64,000 nt of DNA from Mycolicibacterium fallax (GCF_010726955.1 NZ_AP022603.1:248001-312000); one strand, 5' to 3'. Positions 27,907 to 37,424 are shown, counted from the stretch's first letter. The notes: a model not told the origin generated them from the sequence alone. A program made the numbers and translations.

Positions 27907-29478
27907 GTGTTTGAATCCCTCTCCGACCGGTTGACCGGTGCGCTGGCCGGGTTGCGTGGCAAGGGCCGGCTGACCGACGCCGACATCGACGCCACCGCCC
28001 GGGAGATCCGGCTGGCGCTGCTCGAGGCCGACGTGTCGCTGCCCGTCGTGCGCGAGTTCATCGTCCGGGTCAAGGACCGCGCCAAGGGCGCCGAGGTCTC
28101 CGGCGCGCTGAACCCGGCCCAGCAGGTCGTCAAGATCGTCAACGAGGAACTCGTCGGCATCCTCGGCGGCCAGACCCGGCAGCTGAGCTTCGCCAAGACC
28201 CCGCCGACGGTGATCATGCTGGCCGGCCTGCAGGGCGCCGGTAAGACCACATTGGCCGGCAAGCTCGCCAAGTGGCTGAAGGGCCAGGGCAACAATCCGC
28301 TGCTGGTGGCGTGTGACCTGCAGCGACCCGGTGCGGTCAACCAGCTGCAGGTGGTCGGTGAGCGGGCCGGGGTGACGGTGTTCGCCCCGCACCCGGGGAC
28401 CGCGCCCGGGTCCACCGAGATCGCCGGCGCCGGACCGGGCGACCCGGTCGCCGTCGCCGCCGCCGGCCTGGCCGAGGCCAAGGCCCAGCACTTCGACGTC
28501 GTCATCGTCGACACCGCGGGCCGGCTCGGCATCGACGACGTGCTGATGGCGCAGGCCGCCGCGATCCGCGACGCGGTGTCGCCCGACGAGACGCTGTTCG
28601 TGCTCGACGCGATGATCGGCCAGGACGCGGTGGCCACCGCCGAGGCGTTCGGCGCCGGCGTCGGTTTCACCGGCGTGGTGCTGACCAAGCTCGACGGCGA
28701 CGCCCGCGGCGGTGCGGCGCTGTCGGTGCGCGAGGTCACCGGCGTGCCGATCCTGTTCGCGTCCACCGGCGAGAAGCTGGAGGACTTCGACGTCTTCCAC
28801 CCCGACCGGATGGCCAGCCGGATCCTCGGCATGGGCGATGTGCTCACCCTGATCGAGCAGGCCGAGCAGGTCTTCGACGCCCAGCAGGCCGAGGCCGCCG
28901 CCGCGAAGATCGGCACCGGCGAGCTGACCCTGGAGGACTTCCTCGACCAGATGCTCGCCATCCGCAAGATGGGCCCGATCGGCAACCTGCTGGGCATGCT
29001 GCCCGGCGCCGGCCAGATGAAGGACGCGCTGGCCGCCGTCGACGACAGCCAGCTCGACCGGATCCAGGCCATCATCCGCGGCATGACGCCGGCCGAGCGG
29101 ACCGACCCGAAGATCATCAACGCCTCCCGGCGGCTGCGCATCGCCAACGGCTCCGGCGTCACCGTCACCGAGGTCAACCAGCTCGTCGACCGGTTCTTCG
29201 AGGCCCGCAAGATGATGTCGCAGATGGTCGGCGGCATGGGCATTCCCGGGATGGGCCGGCGCTCGGCCACCCGCAAGCAGGCCAAGGGCCGCAAGGGCAA
29301 GGGCAAGGGCAAGGGGCGCGGGCCGACTCCGCCGAAGTCCCCGTTCGGCGCCGGGATGCCGGCGGGCATGCCCGCCGGGTTCCCGGACCTGACCGGGATG
29401 CCCAAGGGCCTGGACGAATTGCCGCCCGGGCTGGCCGATTTCGACCTGTCCAAGCTGAAGTTCCCGCCGCAGAAGTAA
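27907..29478 (+). CDS. ffh: Signal recognition particle GTPase Ffh
   Basis: A 523-residue SRP54 protein that binds signal sequences with 4.5S RNA. NG domain motifs: GLQGAGKTT near 107, DLQRPGAVNQL, DTAGRLG, TKLDGDARGG. The methionine-rich M domain (about 330-450) has MLPGAGQMK and MMSQMVGGMGIPGMG. The tail carries a run of GK pairs, then an unusual Gly/Met/Pro-rich stretch (GMPAGMPAGFPDLTGMPKG) typical of mycobacterial Ffh. Partner of FtsY, encoded 8 kb away in the same direction. GTG start with leaderless -10. Confidence 0.97.
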   Translation: MFESLSDRLTGALAGLRGKGRLTDADIDATAREIRLALLEADVSLPVVREFIVRVKDRAKGAEVSGALNPAQQVVKIVNEELVGILGGQTRQLSFAKTPPTVIMLAGLQGAGKTTLAGKLAKWLKGQGNNPLLVACDLQRPGAVNQLQVVGERAGVTVFAPHPGTAPGSTEIAGAGPGDPVAVAAAGLAEAKAQHFDVVIVDTAGRLGIDDVLMAQAAAIRDAVSPDETLFVLDAMIGQDAVATAEAFGAGVGFTGVVLTKLDGDARGGAALSVREVTGVPILFASTGEKLEDFDVFHPDRMASRILGMGDVLTLIEQAEQVFDAQQAEAAAAKIGTGELTLEDFLDQMLAIRKMGPIGNLLGMLPGAGQMKDALAAVDDSQLDRIQAIIRGMTPAERTDPKIINASRRLRIANGSGVTVTEVNQLVDRFFEARKMMSQMVGGMGIPGMGRRSATRKQAKGRKGKGKGKGRGPTPPKSPFGAGMPAGMPAGFPDLTGMPKGLDELPPGLADFDLSKLKFPPQK

Positions 29479-29506
29479 CGCCCACACCGGATCGGGGGGT
29501 CCCGCG

Positions 29507-30574
29507 ATGCGCCTGCACATCCGCGGGACGGTGCTGCCCGACGGCGCGCCGGCGCAGTGGTGGATCGTCGACGGGGTGCTGTCGGCCGAACCGGTCGCCG
29601 GCGCCGACACGGTGTTCGACGGCGGCTGGATCATCCCAGGTCTGGTCGACGCGCACTGCCACGTCGGGCTCGGCCCGCAGGGCGGCGTCGAGCTTGACGA
29701 GGCGATCGGGCAGGCCGAGGTCGAACGCGACGCCGGGGTGTTGCTGCTGCGCGACGCCGGCTCCCCGGTGGACACCGGCAGCCTCGACGATCGCGAGGAC
29801 CTGCCGCGGATCATCCGCGCCGGTCGGCACCTGGCCCGGCCCAAGCGCTACATCCCGGGCCTGCCGATCGACATCGAGGACGAGTCCCAGCTGCCGGAAT
29901 ACGTTGCGGCCCAAGCCCGCCGGGGTGACGGCTGGGTGAAGCTGGTGGGGGACTGGATCGACCGCGGGGCCGGCGACCTGGCACCGCTGTGGTCCGATGA
30001 GGTGCTGGTCGCGGCGGTCGAGGCCGCGCACGCCAACGGCGCGCGGGTGACCGCGCACGTGTTCGGCGAGGACGCGCTGCCCGGGCTGATCAAGGCCGGC
30101 ATCGACTGCATCGAGCACGGCACCGGGATCACCGAGGACGTCATCGAGCTGATGCTGGCCCACGGCACCGCCCTGGTGCCGACCCTGATCAACATCGACA
30201 ACTTTCCCGGTATCGCCGAGAAGGCCGGCCGGTACCCGGCCTACGCCCGGCACATGCGGGAGCTGTACGCCAGCTGCGCGGACCGGATCGGCGCCGCGCA
30301 CGAGGCCGGGGTGGCGATCTACGCGGGCACCGACGCCGGCGGCATGATCGCCCACGGCCGGATCTCCGATGAGGTCGCCGCGCTGCGCCGGGTCGGCCTG
30401 AGTCCCACCGAGGCGCTCGGAGCGGCCTGCTGGTCGGCGCGGGACTGGCTGGGCCGCACCGGGATTGAGCACGGCGGGCCGGCCGATCTGCTGTGCTTCG
30501 CCGAGGATCCGCGACTGCCCGGGGTGCTCGATCACCCGGACCTGGTGATCCTGCGCGGCCGGGTCTACCGATGA
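29507..30574 (+). CDS. Metal-dependent amidohydrolase
   Basis: A 355-residue amidohydrolase-superfamily enzyme, homologue of Rv2915c. Metal ligands appear in order: HxH in DAHCHVG near 49-52, a lysine in DGWVKLVGDW near 145, histidines in TAHVFGED and CIEHGTGI near 185-205, and the aspartate in AGTDAGG near 275. This pattern fits imidazolonepropionase-like or prolidase-like amidohydrolases acting on cyclic amides or dipeptides. Substrate unknown. It starts 28 bp after ffh and overlaps the next gene (ATGA). Confidence 0.85.
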   Translation: MRLHIRGTVLPDGAPAQWWIVDGVLSAEPVAGADTVFDGGWIIPGLVDAHCHVGLGPQGGVELDEAIGQAEVERDAGVLLLRDAGSPVDTGSLDDREDLPRIIRAGRHLARPKRYIPGLPIDIEDESQLPEYVAAQARRGDGWVKLVGDWIDRGAGDLAPLWSDEVLVAAVEAAHANGARVTAHVFGEDALPGLIKAGIDCIEHGTGITEDVIELMLAHGTALVPTLINIDNFPGIAEKAGRYPAYARHMRELYASCADRIGAAHEAGVAIYAGTDAGGMIAHGRISDEVAALRRVGLSPTEALGAACWSARDWLGRTGIEHGGPADLLCFAEDPRLPGVLDHPDLVILRGRVYR

Positions 30575-31365
30575 CCCACATCGAGTTCATCCCGAAGGCC
30601 GGCGCAGCTCTGGCGACGCTGATCGGCATCTGGAATTTCCCGGTCGGTTCGCAACTGCAGATCGTTCGCGACGGTCGCGGCATCCAGATCGTCGAGACGC
30701 GCTCCGGGCGGGAGATTCCCGCCGAGGAGTTCTATGTGCCGCCCAGCGATCGTCGCGCGGGGCCTGCGGTGCCGGCCGGCCACCGGCCGATCGGGTTGGC
30801 GGACACCGGGTTGCGCGGTCGGGTCGCCCGGATCATCACCGATCCCGGGGTGTACTACGACCTGCCGCTCGACCGCGTCGAGGTCGTCATCGCCGACGAC
30901 GAACCCAACATCTATGCCGAACTGCAGGTGTATCTGGCCGAGGCACCGGAGCGGACCTCGGCGATTCACCACAGTCACCTGGCGGTCGCCGACCAGCGGC
31001 CCGCCGCGGAACCCGCGGCCGGTGCGACGCTGGAGCAGCGGATCACCCGCGCGGTCCTGGATCCGCAGCGGTACGACCGGATCGTCGACGCGGCGCGGGG
31101 CCGGGAGCTGTACGTGGCCATGAAGATCGGGGCGGACGGCAGCTCACCGCTGTTCCTCACCTCCGCGGCGGCGGGGATGGATGCACTGCTGCAGGTCTAC
31201 ACCGGCCGACAGCGCCCCGGGATCCGCTACGGCGGAATGTCGCTGGAGGCCATCGTCGAGGTGCTGCGGAAGACCCCCGAACTCAACGGGGTGCACCTGA
31301 TCAACGACGCCGACGACTGGGTGGTGCTCGGCCGAGGGGACCTCGGGCTCGACGACGGTCGGTAG
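30571..31365 (+). CDS. Hypothetical protein, possible SseB-like C-terminal module
   Basis: A 264-residue protein I do not recognise with certainty. It is soluble, without a signal peptide or helix clusters. The C-terminal part (about 165-264: LYVAMKIGADGSSPLFLTS, then a segment ending in GVHLINDADDW) resembles in layout the SseB/enhanced-serine-sensitivity domain, a weak family impression. The N-terminal 100 residues look beta-rich. It overlaps the amidohydrolase by 4 bases (ATGA), so the pair is probably co-translated. It stands where pknI/Rv2913c lie in M. tuberculosis. Confidence 0.6.
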   Translation: MTHIEFIPKAGAALATLIGIWNFPVGSQLQIVRDGRGIQIVETRSGREIPAEEFYVPPSDRRAGPAVPAGHRPIGLADTGLRGRVARIITDPGVYYDLPLDRVEVVIADDEPNIYAELQVYLAEAPERTSAIHHSHLAVADQRPAAEPAAGATLEQRITRAVLDPQRYDRIVDAARGRELYVAMKIGADGSSPLFLTSAAAGMDALLQVYTGRQRPGIRYGGMSLEAIVEVLRKTPELNGVHLINDADDWVVLGRGDLGLDDGR

Positions 31366-31367
31366 CG

Positions 31368-32225
31368 CTACCCGAGAGTGCCCGAGGCCTGCGCGAAACC
31401 CCAGTCCAGCAGCCCGATGGCCTGGCCGTAGAGGTCGCCGCTGCCCTTCATCAGCACCACCACCAGCGCCCGGCCATTGCGTTGTGCCACACCGGCGTAG
31501 GTCTTGCCGGCCAGGTTGGTGAACCCGGTCTTGCCGGCCACGTCACCGGGGTAGCGGGCCAGCAGTTCGTTCTGGGCGTGCAGCGTCTTGGCCCCGCCCT
31601 TGCCGTTCGGGAAGGACGCCTCCCGCTGCTGAAAGATTTGGATCAGCACCGGGTACTTCATCGCGGCCCGGTAGATGATCGCCAGATCCCTTGGTGTGGT
31701 GACGGTTTCCCAGCCGGGGCCGTCCAGGCCGGACGGCGACATGACCCGGGTGCTGGTGGCGCCCAGGCTCGCGGCCTTGTTCGTCATCCGGGTGATGGCC
31801 GCGCGGTAGCCGCCGAGCATGTCGCCGAGCAGGTTCGCCGCGTCGTTGCCCGAGACCATCAGCAGCGCGTCGAGCAGCTGACGGGCGGTGTAGACCTGCC
31901 CGGGCACCAAACCGACGCAGGAACATTCCACCTTGGTGTGGGCGGCGGTCGCCCGCACGGCGGTCTCGGGGCGCAGATTGTCCAGCACGGTCATCGCCAG
32001 CAGCGTCTTGATGGTGCTGGCCGGGGCGTACCGGCCGGTGGGGTCCTTGGAGGCCAGGATCGCCCCGCTGGCGATGTCGGCGAGCACCCAGGCCCGGGCC
32101 GGCCCGTCCGGCGGTACCGCGGTCGGCACCGCCGACGCGGTGGGCAGCCCCGCGATCACCAGCAGCACGCTCAGCAGGACGGCCACCGTCGCACGGCGGA
32201 TGCGCAGCACGGGGGGCACAGCCAT
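31368..32225 (-). CDS. dacB2: D-alanyl-D-alanine carboxypeptidase, DacB2-type (copy 1)
   Basis: A 285-residue penicillin-binding S11 peptidase that trims the terminal D-Ala of peptidoglycan stem peptides. A signal peptide covers about 1-32 (hydrophobic 12-29, ending SASA-like). The active-site motifs are S70-T-I-K73, S125-G-N127 and KTGFTN near 240. It lacks the long C-terminal domain of DacA types. Homologue of Rv2911. A second copy lies directly upstream on the same strand. A leaderless -10 TAGCGT lies 8 nt upstream. It converges on the hypothetical gene with a 2-bp gap. Confidence 0.9.
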   Translation of the reverse strand: MAVPPVLRIRRATVAVLLSVLLVIAGLPTASAVPTAVPPDGPARAWVLADIASGAILASKDPTGRYAPASTIKTLLAMTVLDNLRPETAVRATAAHTKVECSCVGLVPGQVYTARQLLDALLMVSGNDAANLLGDMLGGYRAAITRMTNKAASLGATSTRVMSPSGLDGPGWETVTTPRDLAIIYRAAMKYPVLIQIFQQREASFPNGKGGAKTLHAQNELLARYPGDVAGKTGFTNLAGKTYAGVAQRNGRALVVVLMKGSGDLYGQAIGLLDWGFAQASGTLG

Positions 32226-32233
32226 GGCCGCCG

Positions 32234-32239
32234 ACGCTA
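32234..32239 (-). promoter_or_regulatory. leaderless promoter -10 for dacB copy 1
   Basis: TAGCGT on the minus strand, 8 nt before the ATG at 32225. Confidence 0.45.
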
Positions 32240-32312
32240 TCGGCGCCGGGTCACCCCTGGGCCCCGGCGAGATTGCGATTCGGCGTCTTCGGGCCGGCCG
32301 GCGCTCCGGCGG

Positions 32313-33185
32313 CTACAGCATGCCGATGCCGGCGCCCTGGTGCTGGGCGAAGCCCCAGTCCAGCAGACTGGCCGCCTGATCCCAATAGGTCGGCCCGCCC
32401 TCGCGGACCAGGCCGTACATCATCGCGATGACCAGCCGCCGCCCGTCGCGGGCGGCCGCCCCGACGAACGTCTTGCGGGCCAGGTCGGTGTAGCCGGTCT
32501 TACCGCCGAGGAAGCCCGGGTAGCGGTGCAGCATCTCGTCCTGGTTGATCAGGACCCGCTCGCCGCCCTTGGCCGGGAACACCGCGGTGGGCTGGGCCAG
32601 GACGCCGGCCAGCACCGGGTAGCTCATGGCGCCCCGGAAGATCACCGCCAGGTCGCGCGGCGTCGACCACATCGAGATCCCGGGGCCGTCGATGCCCGAC
32701 GGGCTGCCGGCCCGGGTGGCGGTCGCGCCGAGTTGGGCGGCCTTGGCGTTCATCTTGGCCACCGCGGTATCGGCGCCGCCGAGCATCCGGGCCAGGGCGT
32801 TGGCGGCGTCGTTGCCCGACACCAGCAGCAGCCCGTCGAGCAGCTGCGCGACGGTATAGCTCTGGCCCGGGGCGACCCCGGCGCAGTTGCATTCGACGTT
32901 GGTGTCGGCGGCCTCCGCGACGGTGCTGGCATCCAGCGGCAGCTCGTCGACGACCACCTGGGCCAGCAGCGTCTTGATGGTGCTGGCCGGCGCGCTGCTG
33001 GCGTACTCGTTGCGGCCGGCGAGGATCTCGCCGGTGTCCATGTCCGCGATGATCCAGCTGGCCGCCGGCCCGTCCGGGATCGCGGTGGAAACCTGTGGTT
33101 GCGGGTCGCCGGGCTCGGCGACGGCGGCTGTCGGAGCGACGAACAGGCACAGCGCGGCGAGCAGCGCCGGCAGAACACGATGCAT
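32313..33185 (-). CDS. D-alanyl-D-alanine carboxypeptidase, DacB2-type (copy 2)
   Basis: A 290-residue S11 penicillin-binding protein, tandem paralogue of the preceding gene. A signal peptide (about 1-23) ends AAVAEP. Motifs are S68-T-I-K71, S123-G-N125 and KTGYTD near 225. The ECNCAGVAPGQSYT segment matches ECSCVGLVPGQVYT in copy 1, both with a CxC. M. tuberculosis has a single DacB2 here, so this is a lineage duplication or a retained extra copy. It has its own -10, so the two are separately expressed. Periplasmic; peptidoglycan remodelling inferred. Confidence 0.9.
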   Translation of the reverse strand: MHRVLPALLAALCLFVAPTAAVAEPGDPQPQVSTAIPDGPAASWIIADMDTGEILAGRNEYASSAPASTIKTLLAQVVVDELPLDASTVAEAADTNVECNCAGVAPGQSYTVAQLLDGLLLVSGNDAANALARMLGGADTAVAKMNAKAAQLGATATRAGSPSGIDGPGISMWSTPRDLAVIFRGAMSYPVLAGVLAQPTAVFPAKGGERVLINQDEMLHRYPGFLGGKTGYTDLARKTFVGAAARDGRRLVIAMMYGLVREGGPTYWDQAASLLDWGFAQHQGAGIGML

Positions 33186-33193
33186 GGGGATCC

Positions 33194-33199
33194 ACAGTA
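33194..33199 (-). promoter_or_regulatory. leaderless promoter -10 for dacB copy 2
   Basis: TACTGT on the minus strand, 8 nt before the ATG at 33185. It supports that start rather than a longer frame. Confidence 0.45.
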
Positions 33200-33278
33200 G
33201 CCAGCGGCGGCCGCCACAACGGTGTGCAGGGCGCTCAGTTTCGGGTCGCGGCGGCCGGCGATGTAGTTCAATCAGGCG

Positions 33279-33698
33279 GTGCTGAGCCTTGCCGAGATCT
33301 CCGACCGGCTGGAGATCCAACAGTTGCTGGTGGCCTATTCGACGGCGATCGACGGCCGCGACTTCGACGCCCTGGACGCCGTCTTCACCCCCGACGCCTA
33401 CATCGACTACCGCGAGAGCGGGGGAATCGACGGGCGGTACCCGCAGGTCAAGGCCTGGCTGGCGGAGGTGCTGCCGAACTTCCCGGCCTATTCGCACATG
33501 CTGGGCAACTTCGACATCCGGATCGACGGGGACAGCGCCACCGCGCGCACCATCTGCTTCAACCCGATGGTCTGCAATGCCGAGACCAAGCAGTTGCTGT
33601 TCGTCGGACTCTGGTACGAGGACGCGCTGACCCGGACCGTCGACGGCTGGCGGATGACCCGCCGCGTCGAGGTCAAATGCTTCGACAAATTCCTCTGA
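33279..33698 (+). CDS. NTF2-fold (SnoaL/scytalone-dehydratase-like) protein
   Basis: A 139-residue alpha+beta barrel protein of the NTF2-like superfamily. The layout [28 protein letters not shown] at about 17-44 and YSHMLGN near 71-77 gives Y20, D25 and H73, a constellation seen in scytalone dehydratase-type enzymes. The homologue is Rv2910c, uncharacterised. The GTG start is 93 bp from the divergent dacB copy 2. A dehydratase or isomerase role is possible but not shown. Confidence 0.8.
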   Translation: MLSLAEISDRLEIQQLLVAYSTAIDGRDFDALDAVFTPDAYIDYRESGGIDGRYPQVKAWLAEVLPNFPAYSHMLGNFDIRIDGDSATARTICFNPMVCNAETKQLLFVGLWYEDALTRTVDGWRMTRRVEVKCFDKFL

Positions 33699-33720
33699 GG
33701 CCCGTGGCCGGCGGCCGGCG

Positions 33721-33751
33721 ATTTCGGCCGGGGCCCGGACTCTGGCAGAAT
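33721..33751 (+). promoter_or_regulatory. rpsP operon promoter
   Basis: ATTTCG (33721-33726), 19 bp, CAGAAT (33746-33751) inside TCTGGCAGAATGGGCAG. Sequence and spacing nearly match the element upstream of rplS. It predicts a leader of about 120 nt. Confidence 0.55.
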
Positions 33752-33876
33752 GGGCAGCCGTCTGTCCGCGGCCACGGCCGTGCGGCGGTCACACACGTGA
33801 GGCAAAACCGGATCCGGGCAGTCCGCCCGGCATCGCCGAATTGCAGCGTGGCAACACTCGAGGAGATTTTCCGCAG

Positions 33877-34353
33877 ATGGCTGTCAAGATCAAGCTCACC
33901 CGGCTTGGCAAGATCCGCAACCCCCAGTACCGCATCATCGTCGCCGATGCGCGCACCCGCCGCGACGGCCGTTCCATCGAGGTGATCGGCCGGTACCACC
34001 CCAAGGAAGATCCCAGCCTGATCGAGATCGATTCCGAGCGCGCCCAGTACTGGCTCGGCGTCGGCGCCCAGCCGACCGAACCCGTGCTCGCGCTGCTGAA
34101 GATCACCGGTGACTGGCAGAAGCACAAGGGCCTGCCGGGCGCCGAGGGCACCCTGAAGGTCAAGGAGCCCAAGCCGTCCAAGCTCGAGCTGTTCCAGGCC
34201 GCCCTCGCCGAGGCCGACGGCGCGCCGTCCGGCTCGGCCACCACGCTGAAGAAGAAGCGCAAGAAGGACGAGGCCGCCGAGGCCGCGGCCGAGGCGCCCG
34301 CGGAGTCCGCTGAGGCGCCCGCTGAGGGCACCGAAGAAGCCGCGGCAGAATGA
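33877..34353 (+). CDS. rpsP: 30S ribosomal protein S16
   Basis: A 158-residue S16 protein; the core (1-85, [30 protein letters not shown]...) is canonical. The C-terminal 60 residues form an Ala/Glu-rich low-complexity tail, common in actinobacteria. The ATG at 33877 follows GAGGAG about 11 nt upstream. First gene of rpsP-khpA-rimM-trmD. Confidence 0.97.
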   Translation: MAVKIKLTRLGKIRNPQYRIIVADARTRRDGRSIEVIGRYHPKEDPSLIEIDSERAQYWLGVGAQPTEPVLALLKITGDWQKHKGLPGAEGTLKVKEPKPSKLELFQAALAEADGAPSGSATTLKKKRKKDEAAEAAAEAPAESAEAPAEGTEEAAAE

Positions 34354-34592
34354 GCACCGTCGTCGTTGACGCCGTTGAGCACCTGGTGCGCGGCATCGTC
34401 GACAACCCCGACGATGTCCGGGTCGACCTGGTGACCAACCGTCGCGGCCGCACCGTCGAGGTCCACGTCCACCCCGATGACCTGGGCAAGGTCATCGGGC
34501 GTGGCGGGCGTACCGCCACCGCGCTGCGGACCCTGGTCGCCGGCATCGGCGGCCGTGGCATCCGCGTCGACGTGGTCGACACCGACCAGTAA
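34350..34592 (+). CDS. khpA: KH-domain RNA-binding protein KhpA
   Basis: An 80-residue single KH domain with the GxxG loop at G50-R-G-G53 ([15 protein letters not shown]). It overlaps rpsP (ATGA). Homologue of Rv2908c. KhpA binds RNA with KhpB and affects cell division and envelope genes in Gram-positives. Confidence 0.93.
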   Translation: MSTVVVDAVEHLVRGIVDNPDDVRVDLVTNRRGRTVEVHVHPDDLGKVIGRGGRTATALRTLVAGIGGRGIRVDVVDTDQ

Positions 34593-34605
34593 CGCAGCCC
34601 CGCTC

Positions 34606-35136
34606 ATGGAGCTGGTGGTGGGCCGGGTCGCCAAGGCGCACGGCATCGGCGGCGAAGTCGTTGTCGATGTCCGCACCGACGACCCGGACCTGCGTTTCGT
34701 GCCGGGGAAAACCCTGCGCGCCAAGGGATTCCGGGGCGCCCCGGACCGTGATCTGCTGATCGACACGGTCCGGGCGCACGGCAGCCGGCTGCTGGTGCGG
34801 CTGGCCGGGATCAACGATCGGGACGCCGCCGACGCGCTGCGCGGCACGTTGTTCATCATCGACTCCGCCGAGCTGCCGGCGATCGGTGAACCTGACGAGT
34901 TCTACGACCATCAGCTGGAGGGGCTGGCCGTGCACACCGTCGACGGTGACGTCGTCGGCGTCATCGCCGAGGTGCTGCACACCGCCGCCGGTGAGTTGCT
35001 GAGCGTGAAAAACGAAGCGGGTAAGGAGATCCTGGTGCCGTTCGTCGCCGCGATCGTGCCGACCGTGTCGCTGGAACGCGGTGTCGTCGAGATCGATCCG
35101 CCCGAGGGGCTGCTGGACCTGGAATCGCTGGGGTAG
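34606..35136 (+). CDS. rimM: 16S rRNA processing protein RimM
   Basis: A 176-residue ribosome maturation factor for the 30S head; it binds S19. The N-terminal beta-barrel ([20 protein letters not shown]) and PRC-barrel C-terminal part ([13 protein letters not shown] onward, ending [16 protein letters not shown]) are both present. The ATG at 34606 is 13 bp after khpA. Homologue of Rv2907c. Confidence 0.95.
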   Translation: MELVVGRVAKAHGIGGEVVVDVRTDDPDLRFVPGKTLRAKGFRGAPDRDLLIDTVRAHGSRLLVRLAGINDRDAADALRGTLFIIDSAELPAIGEPDEFYDHQLEGLAVHTVDGDVVGVIAEVLHTAAGELLSVKNEAGKEILVPFVAAIVPTVSLERGVVEIDPPEGLLDLESLG

Positions 35137-35144
35137 CGCCGGCC

Positions 35145-35831
35145 ATGCGGATCGATGTCGTCACCATCTTCCCGGACTACCTGGCCCCGCTGCGGCAAGC
35201 CTTGCCGGGCAAGGCGATTGAGTCCGGCATCGTCGAGCTCGGCGTGCATGATCTGCGCAGCTGGACCCACGATGTGCACCGCTCGGTTGATGACTCGCCC
35301 TACGGCGGTGGCCCCGGCATGGTCATGAAGGCCCCGGTCTGGGGCGCGGCGCTCGACGAGATCTGCACGCCCGAAACGCTGCTGGTCATCCCCACGCCGG
35401 CCGGGACGCTGTTCGACCAGGCCACCGCGGCGCGGTGGAGCGCCGAGTCGCACCTGGTGTTCGCCTGCGGGCGCTACGAGGGCATCGATCAGCGGGTGGC
35501 CGTCGACGCCGCCCGCCGGATGCGGGTGGCGGAGGTCTCCATCGGCGACTATGTGCTGGCCGGTGGGGAATCGGCCACCCTGGTGATGGTCGAGGCGGTG
35601 GTCCGGCTGCTGCCCGAGGTGCTCGGCAACCCCGAGTCGCACCGCGACGATTCGCATTCCACCCACGTCGGTGGCCTGCTGGAGGGGCCGAGCTATACCC
35701 GCCCGCCGCTGTGGCGGGAGCTGGAGGTGCCCGAGGTGCTGCGCTCCGGCGACCACGCCCGGATCGCGGCGTGGCGTCGGGAACAGAGCCTGCAGCGCAC
35801 CCGGGAGCGTCGGCCGGAGTTGCTGGACTAG
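35145..35831 (+). CDS. trmD: tRNA (guanine-37 N1) methyltransferase TrmD
   Basis: A 228-residue SPOUT methyltransferase that makes m1G37 and prevents +1 frameshifts. The SAM-binding knot is [12 protein letters not shown] near 108-119 and [13 protein letters not shown] near 133-145. The C-terminal helical domain grips the anticodon. Its TAG stop shares the palindrome CTAG (35828-35831) with the convergent lppW stop, so the two genes end on the same bases. Last gene of the operon. Confidence 0.97.
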   Translation: MRIDVVTIFPDYLAPLRQALPGKAIESGIVELGVHDLRSWTHDVHRSVDDSPYGGGPGMVMKAPVWGAALDEICTPETLLVIPTPAGTLFDQATAARWSAESHLVFACGRYEGIDQRVAVDAARRMRVAEVSIGDYVLAGGESATLVMVEAVVRLLPEVLGNPESHRDDSHSTHVGGLLEGPSYTRPPLWRELEVPEVLRSGDHARIAAWRREQSLQRTRERRPELLD

Positions 35832-36742
35832 CCGATCCGGCCGTCGGGGAACATCGTCTTGACCACCTCGGTGATGGTCTGGCGGGCGGTGGCGTCGTCG
35901 GTGGCCTGCAGCGAGTAGACCACCATCACGTAGCGGCGCTGCGGGCCGATGACGCCGGTGGACAGGTGCATCCAGTCCGCGCCGATGCAGCACATCCAGC
36001 CCTGCTTGACCGCGACCGGCTCGGCGGACAGGCCGTCGGGAATGCCGAAGCGCTGCGGATAGCCGTCGACGCCGGTGGCGGTGGACTGGCTCAGCGCGCC
36101 GATGATGATGTTGCCGCGGTCCTGCGGCAGCCCGCCGGTGCCGGCCAGCAGCATGTCGTAGTAGCGGACCAGATCGCCCGCGGTGGTCAGGGTGTTCCAC
36201 CACCGGCCGTTGCCGGGGCCGCTGGTCGCGCCGAGGCCGTAGCGGGTGGCCACCCGGCTGATGATCACGTTCCCGCCGCCGCGCTCCCAGAACTCCTCGG
36301 CCGCCCCGTCGTCGGAGGACCGCAGCATCAGCTCCAGCTTGGCCCGGTCGGCGGCGTCCAGGTTCGGCTCCCGGAACAGCAGGTCGTCGGCGATGAACAG
36401 CTTGGCGACCGAGGCGGTGGCCAGCGCGCGCGGCGCGCCGCCGGAGACCCGTTGGCCGGTGTTGCGATCCAGCAGCAGCACGTTCACCCGGGCGCCCTGA
36501 TCGGCGGCCTGGGACACCGCCAGTTCGGTGCGCCCCGGCAGGCCGTCGAAGGCCGCGCTCGGCGGGGCCGCGGGCTGGTCGAAAACCGGGGCCAGCGGGG
36601 TGACGATCTGCGGGCCGTGCGCGGGTGGGGCGCCGTACACCCGGGCCTCGCAGGCGCTGGTCAGCGCGGCGGTCAGGACGACGACGGCCACCACCACGGG
36701 CATCGCGGCGACTCTGGTCGCCCTGGCTGACCGCCGACACAT
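35828..36742 (-). CDS. lppW: Lipoprotein LppW, serine beta-lactamase-fold
   Basis: A 304-residue putative lipoprotein; the lipobox LTSAC ends a signal peptide of about 31 residues. The rest has a class A beta-lactamase/PBP-like fold with an SxxK-type motif, S-V-A-K, in ATASVAKLF near 117-122. A clear KTG is not obvious, so hydrolytic activity is doubtful. Homologue of Rv2905. Convergent with trmD and divergent from rplS. Confidence 0.88.
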   Translation of the reverse strand: MCRRSARATRVAAMPVVVAVVVLTAALTSACEARVYGAPPAHGPQIVTPLAPVFDQPAAPPSAAFDGLPGRTELAVSQAADQGARVNVLLLDRNTGQRVSGGAPRALATASVAKLFIADDLLFREPNLDAADRAKLELMLRSSDDGAAEEFWERGGGNVIISRVATRYGLGATSGPGNGRWWNTLTTAGDLVRYYDMLLAGTGGLPQDRGNIIIGALSQSTATGVDGYPQRFGIPDGLSAEPVAVKQGWMCCIGADWMHLSTGVIGPQRRYVMVVYSLQATDDATARQTITEVVKTMFPDGRIG

Positions 36743-36872
36743 GGTTGCCCCTCGCTGCCGAATCGTGATTGCGTGTCGCGCGGGGCCGCCAGTCCGCTGC
36801 GCCGCCCGCTCAGAGTAATCATCGCCGGGCGTGATCGCGAAGTTACCTGCGTGCCGGTGGTGGGCGGCCGCG

Positions 36873-36903
36873 ATTTCGCCGGTGGCGGGGGATCTGGCAC
36901 AAT
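36873..36903 (+). promoter_or_regulatory. rplS operon promoter
   Basis: ATTTCG (36873-36878), 19 bp, CACAAT (36898-36903) inside TCTGGCACAATTGAGCAG. It is nearly the same as the rpsP element in sequence and identical in spacing. The leader would be about 130 nt. Confidence 0.55.
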
Positions 36904-37037
36904 TGAGCAGTTGTCACCGCCCGCCGGTTCACGCCGTGCACCGCGAGACGACCCCCGAATGCCCATCGGCTCGGCAGCAGATTCGCCCGGAAACGGCCGG
37001 ATCGCGGTGCCCACGAGCCGCGACCGCTAGGAAGAGC

Positions 37038-37379
37038 ATGAACACGCTGGACTTCGTCGACCAGGCGTCGCTGCGCGACGATATCCCGACCTTCGCCCCC
37101 GGCGACACGGTCAACGTGCACGTCAAGGTCATCGAGGGCTCCAAGGAGCGCGTCCAGGTGTTCAAGGGCGTGGTGATCCGGCGTCAGGGTGGCGGCGTGC
37201 GGGAGACCTTCACCGTGCGCAAGGAGAGCTACGGCGTCGGCGTCGAGCGGACCTTCCCGGTGCACTCGCCCAACGTGGACCGCATCGAGGTCGTCAGCCG
37301 CGGCGCCGTCCGTCGCGCCAAGCTGTACTACCTGCGCGAGCTGCGCGGCAAGAAGGCCAAGATCAAGGAGAAGCGCTGA
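37038..37379 (+). CDS. rplS: 50S ribosomal protein L19
   Basis: A 113-residue L19 protein at the 30S-50S interface. Typical sequence: [33 protein letters not shown], ending in the basic KAKIKEKR. An AGGAAG site lies 5 nt before the ATG. First of rplS-lepB-rnhB. Confidence 0.97.
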   Translation: MNTLDFVDQASLRDDIPTFAPGDTVNVHVKVIEGSKERVQVFKGVVIRRQGGGVRETFTVRKESYGVGVERTFPVHSPNVDRIEVVSRGAVRRAKLYYLRELRGKKAKIKEKR

Positions 37380-37424
37380 CGGTGCCCGGCGACCGCCGAG
37401 CCGCACTGATCGCGACTTGATGCT

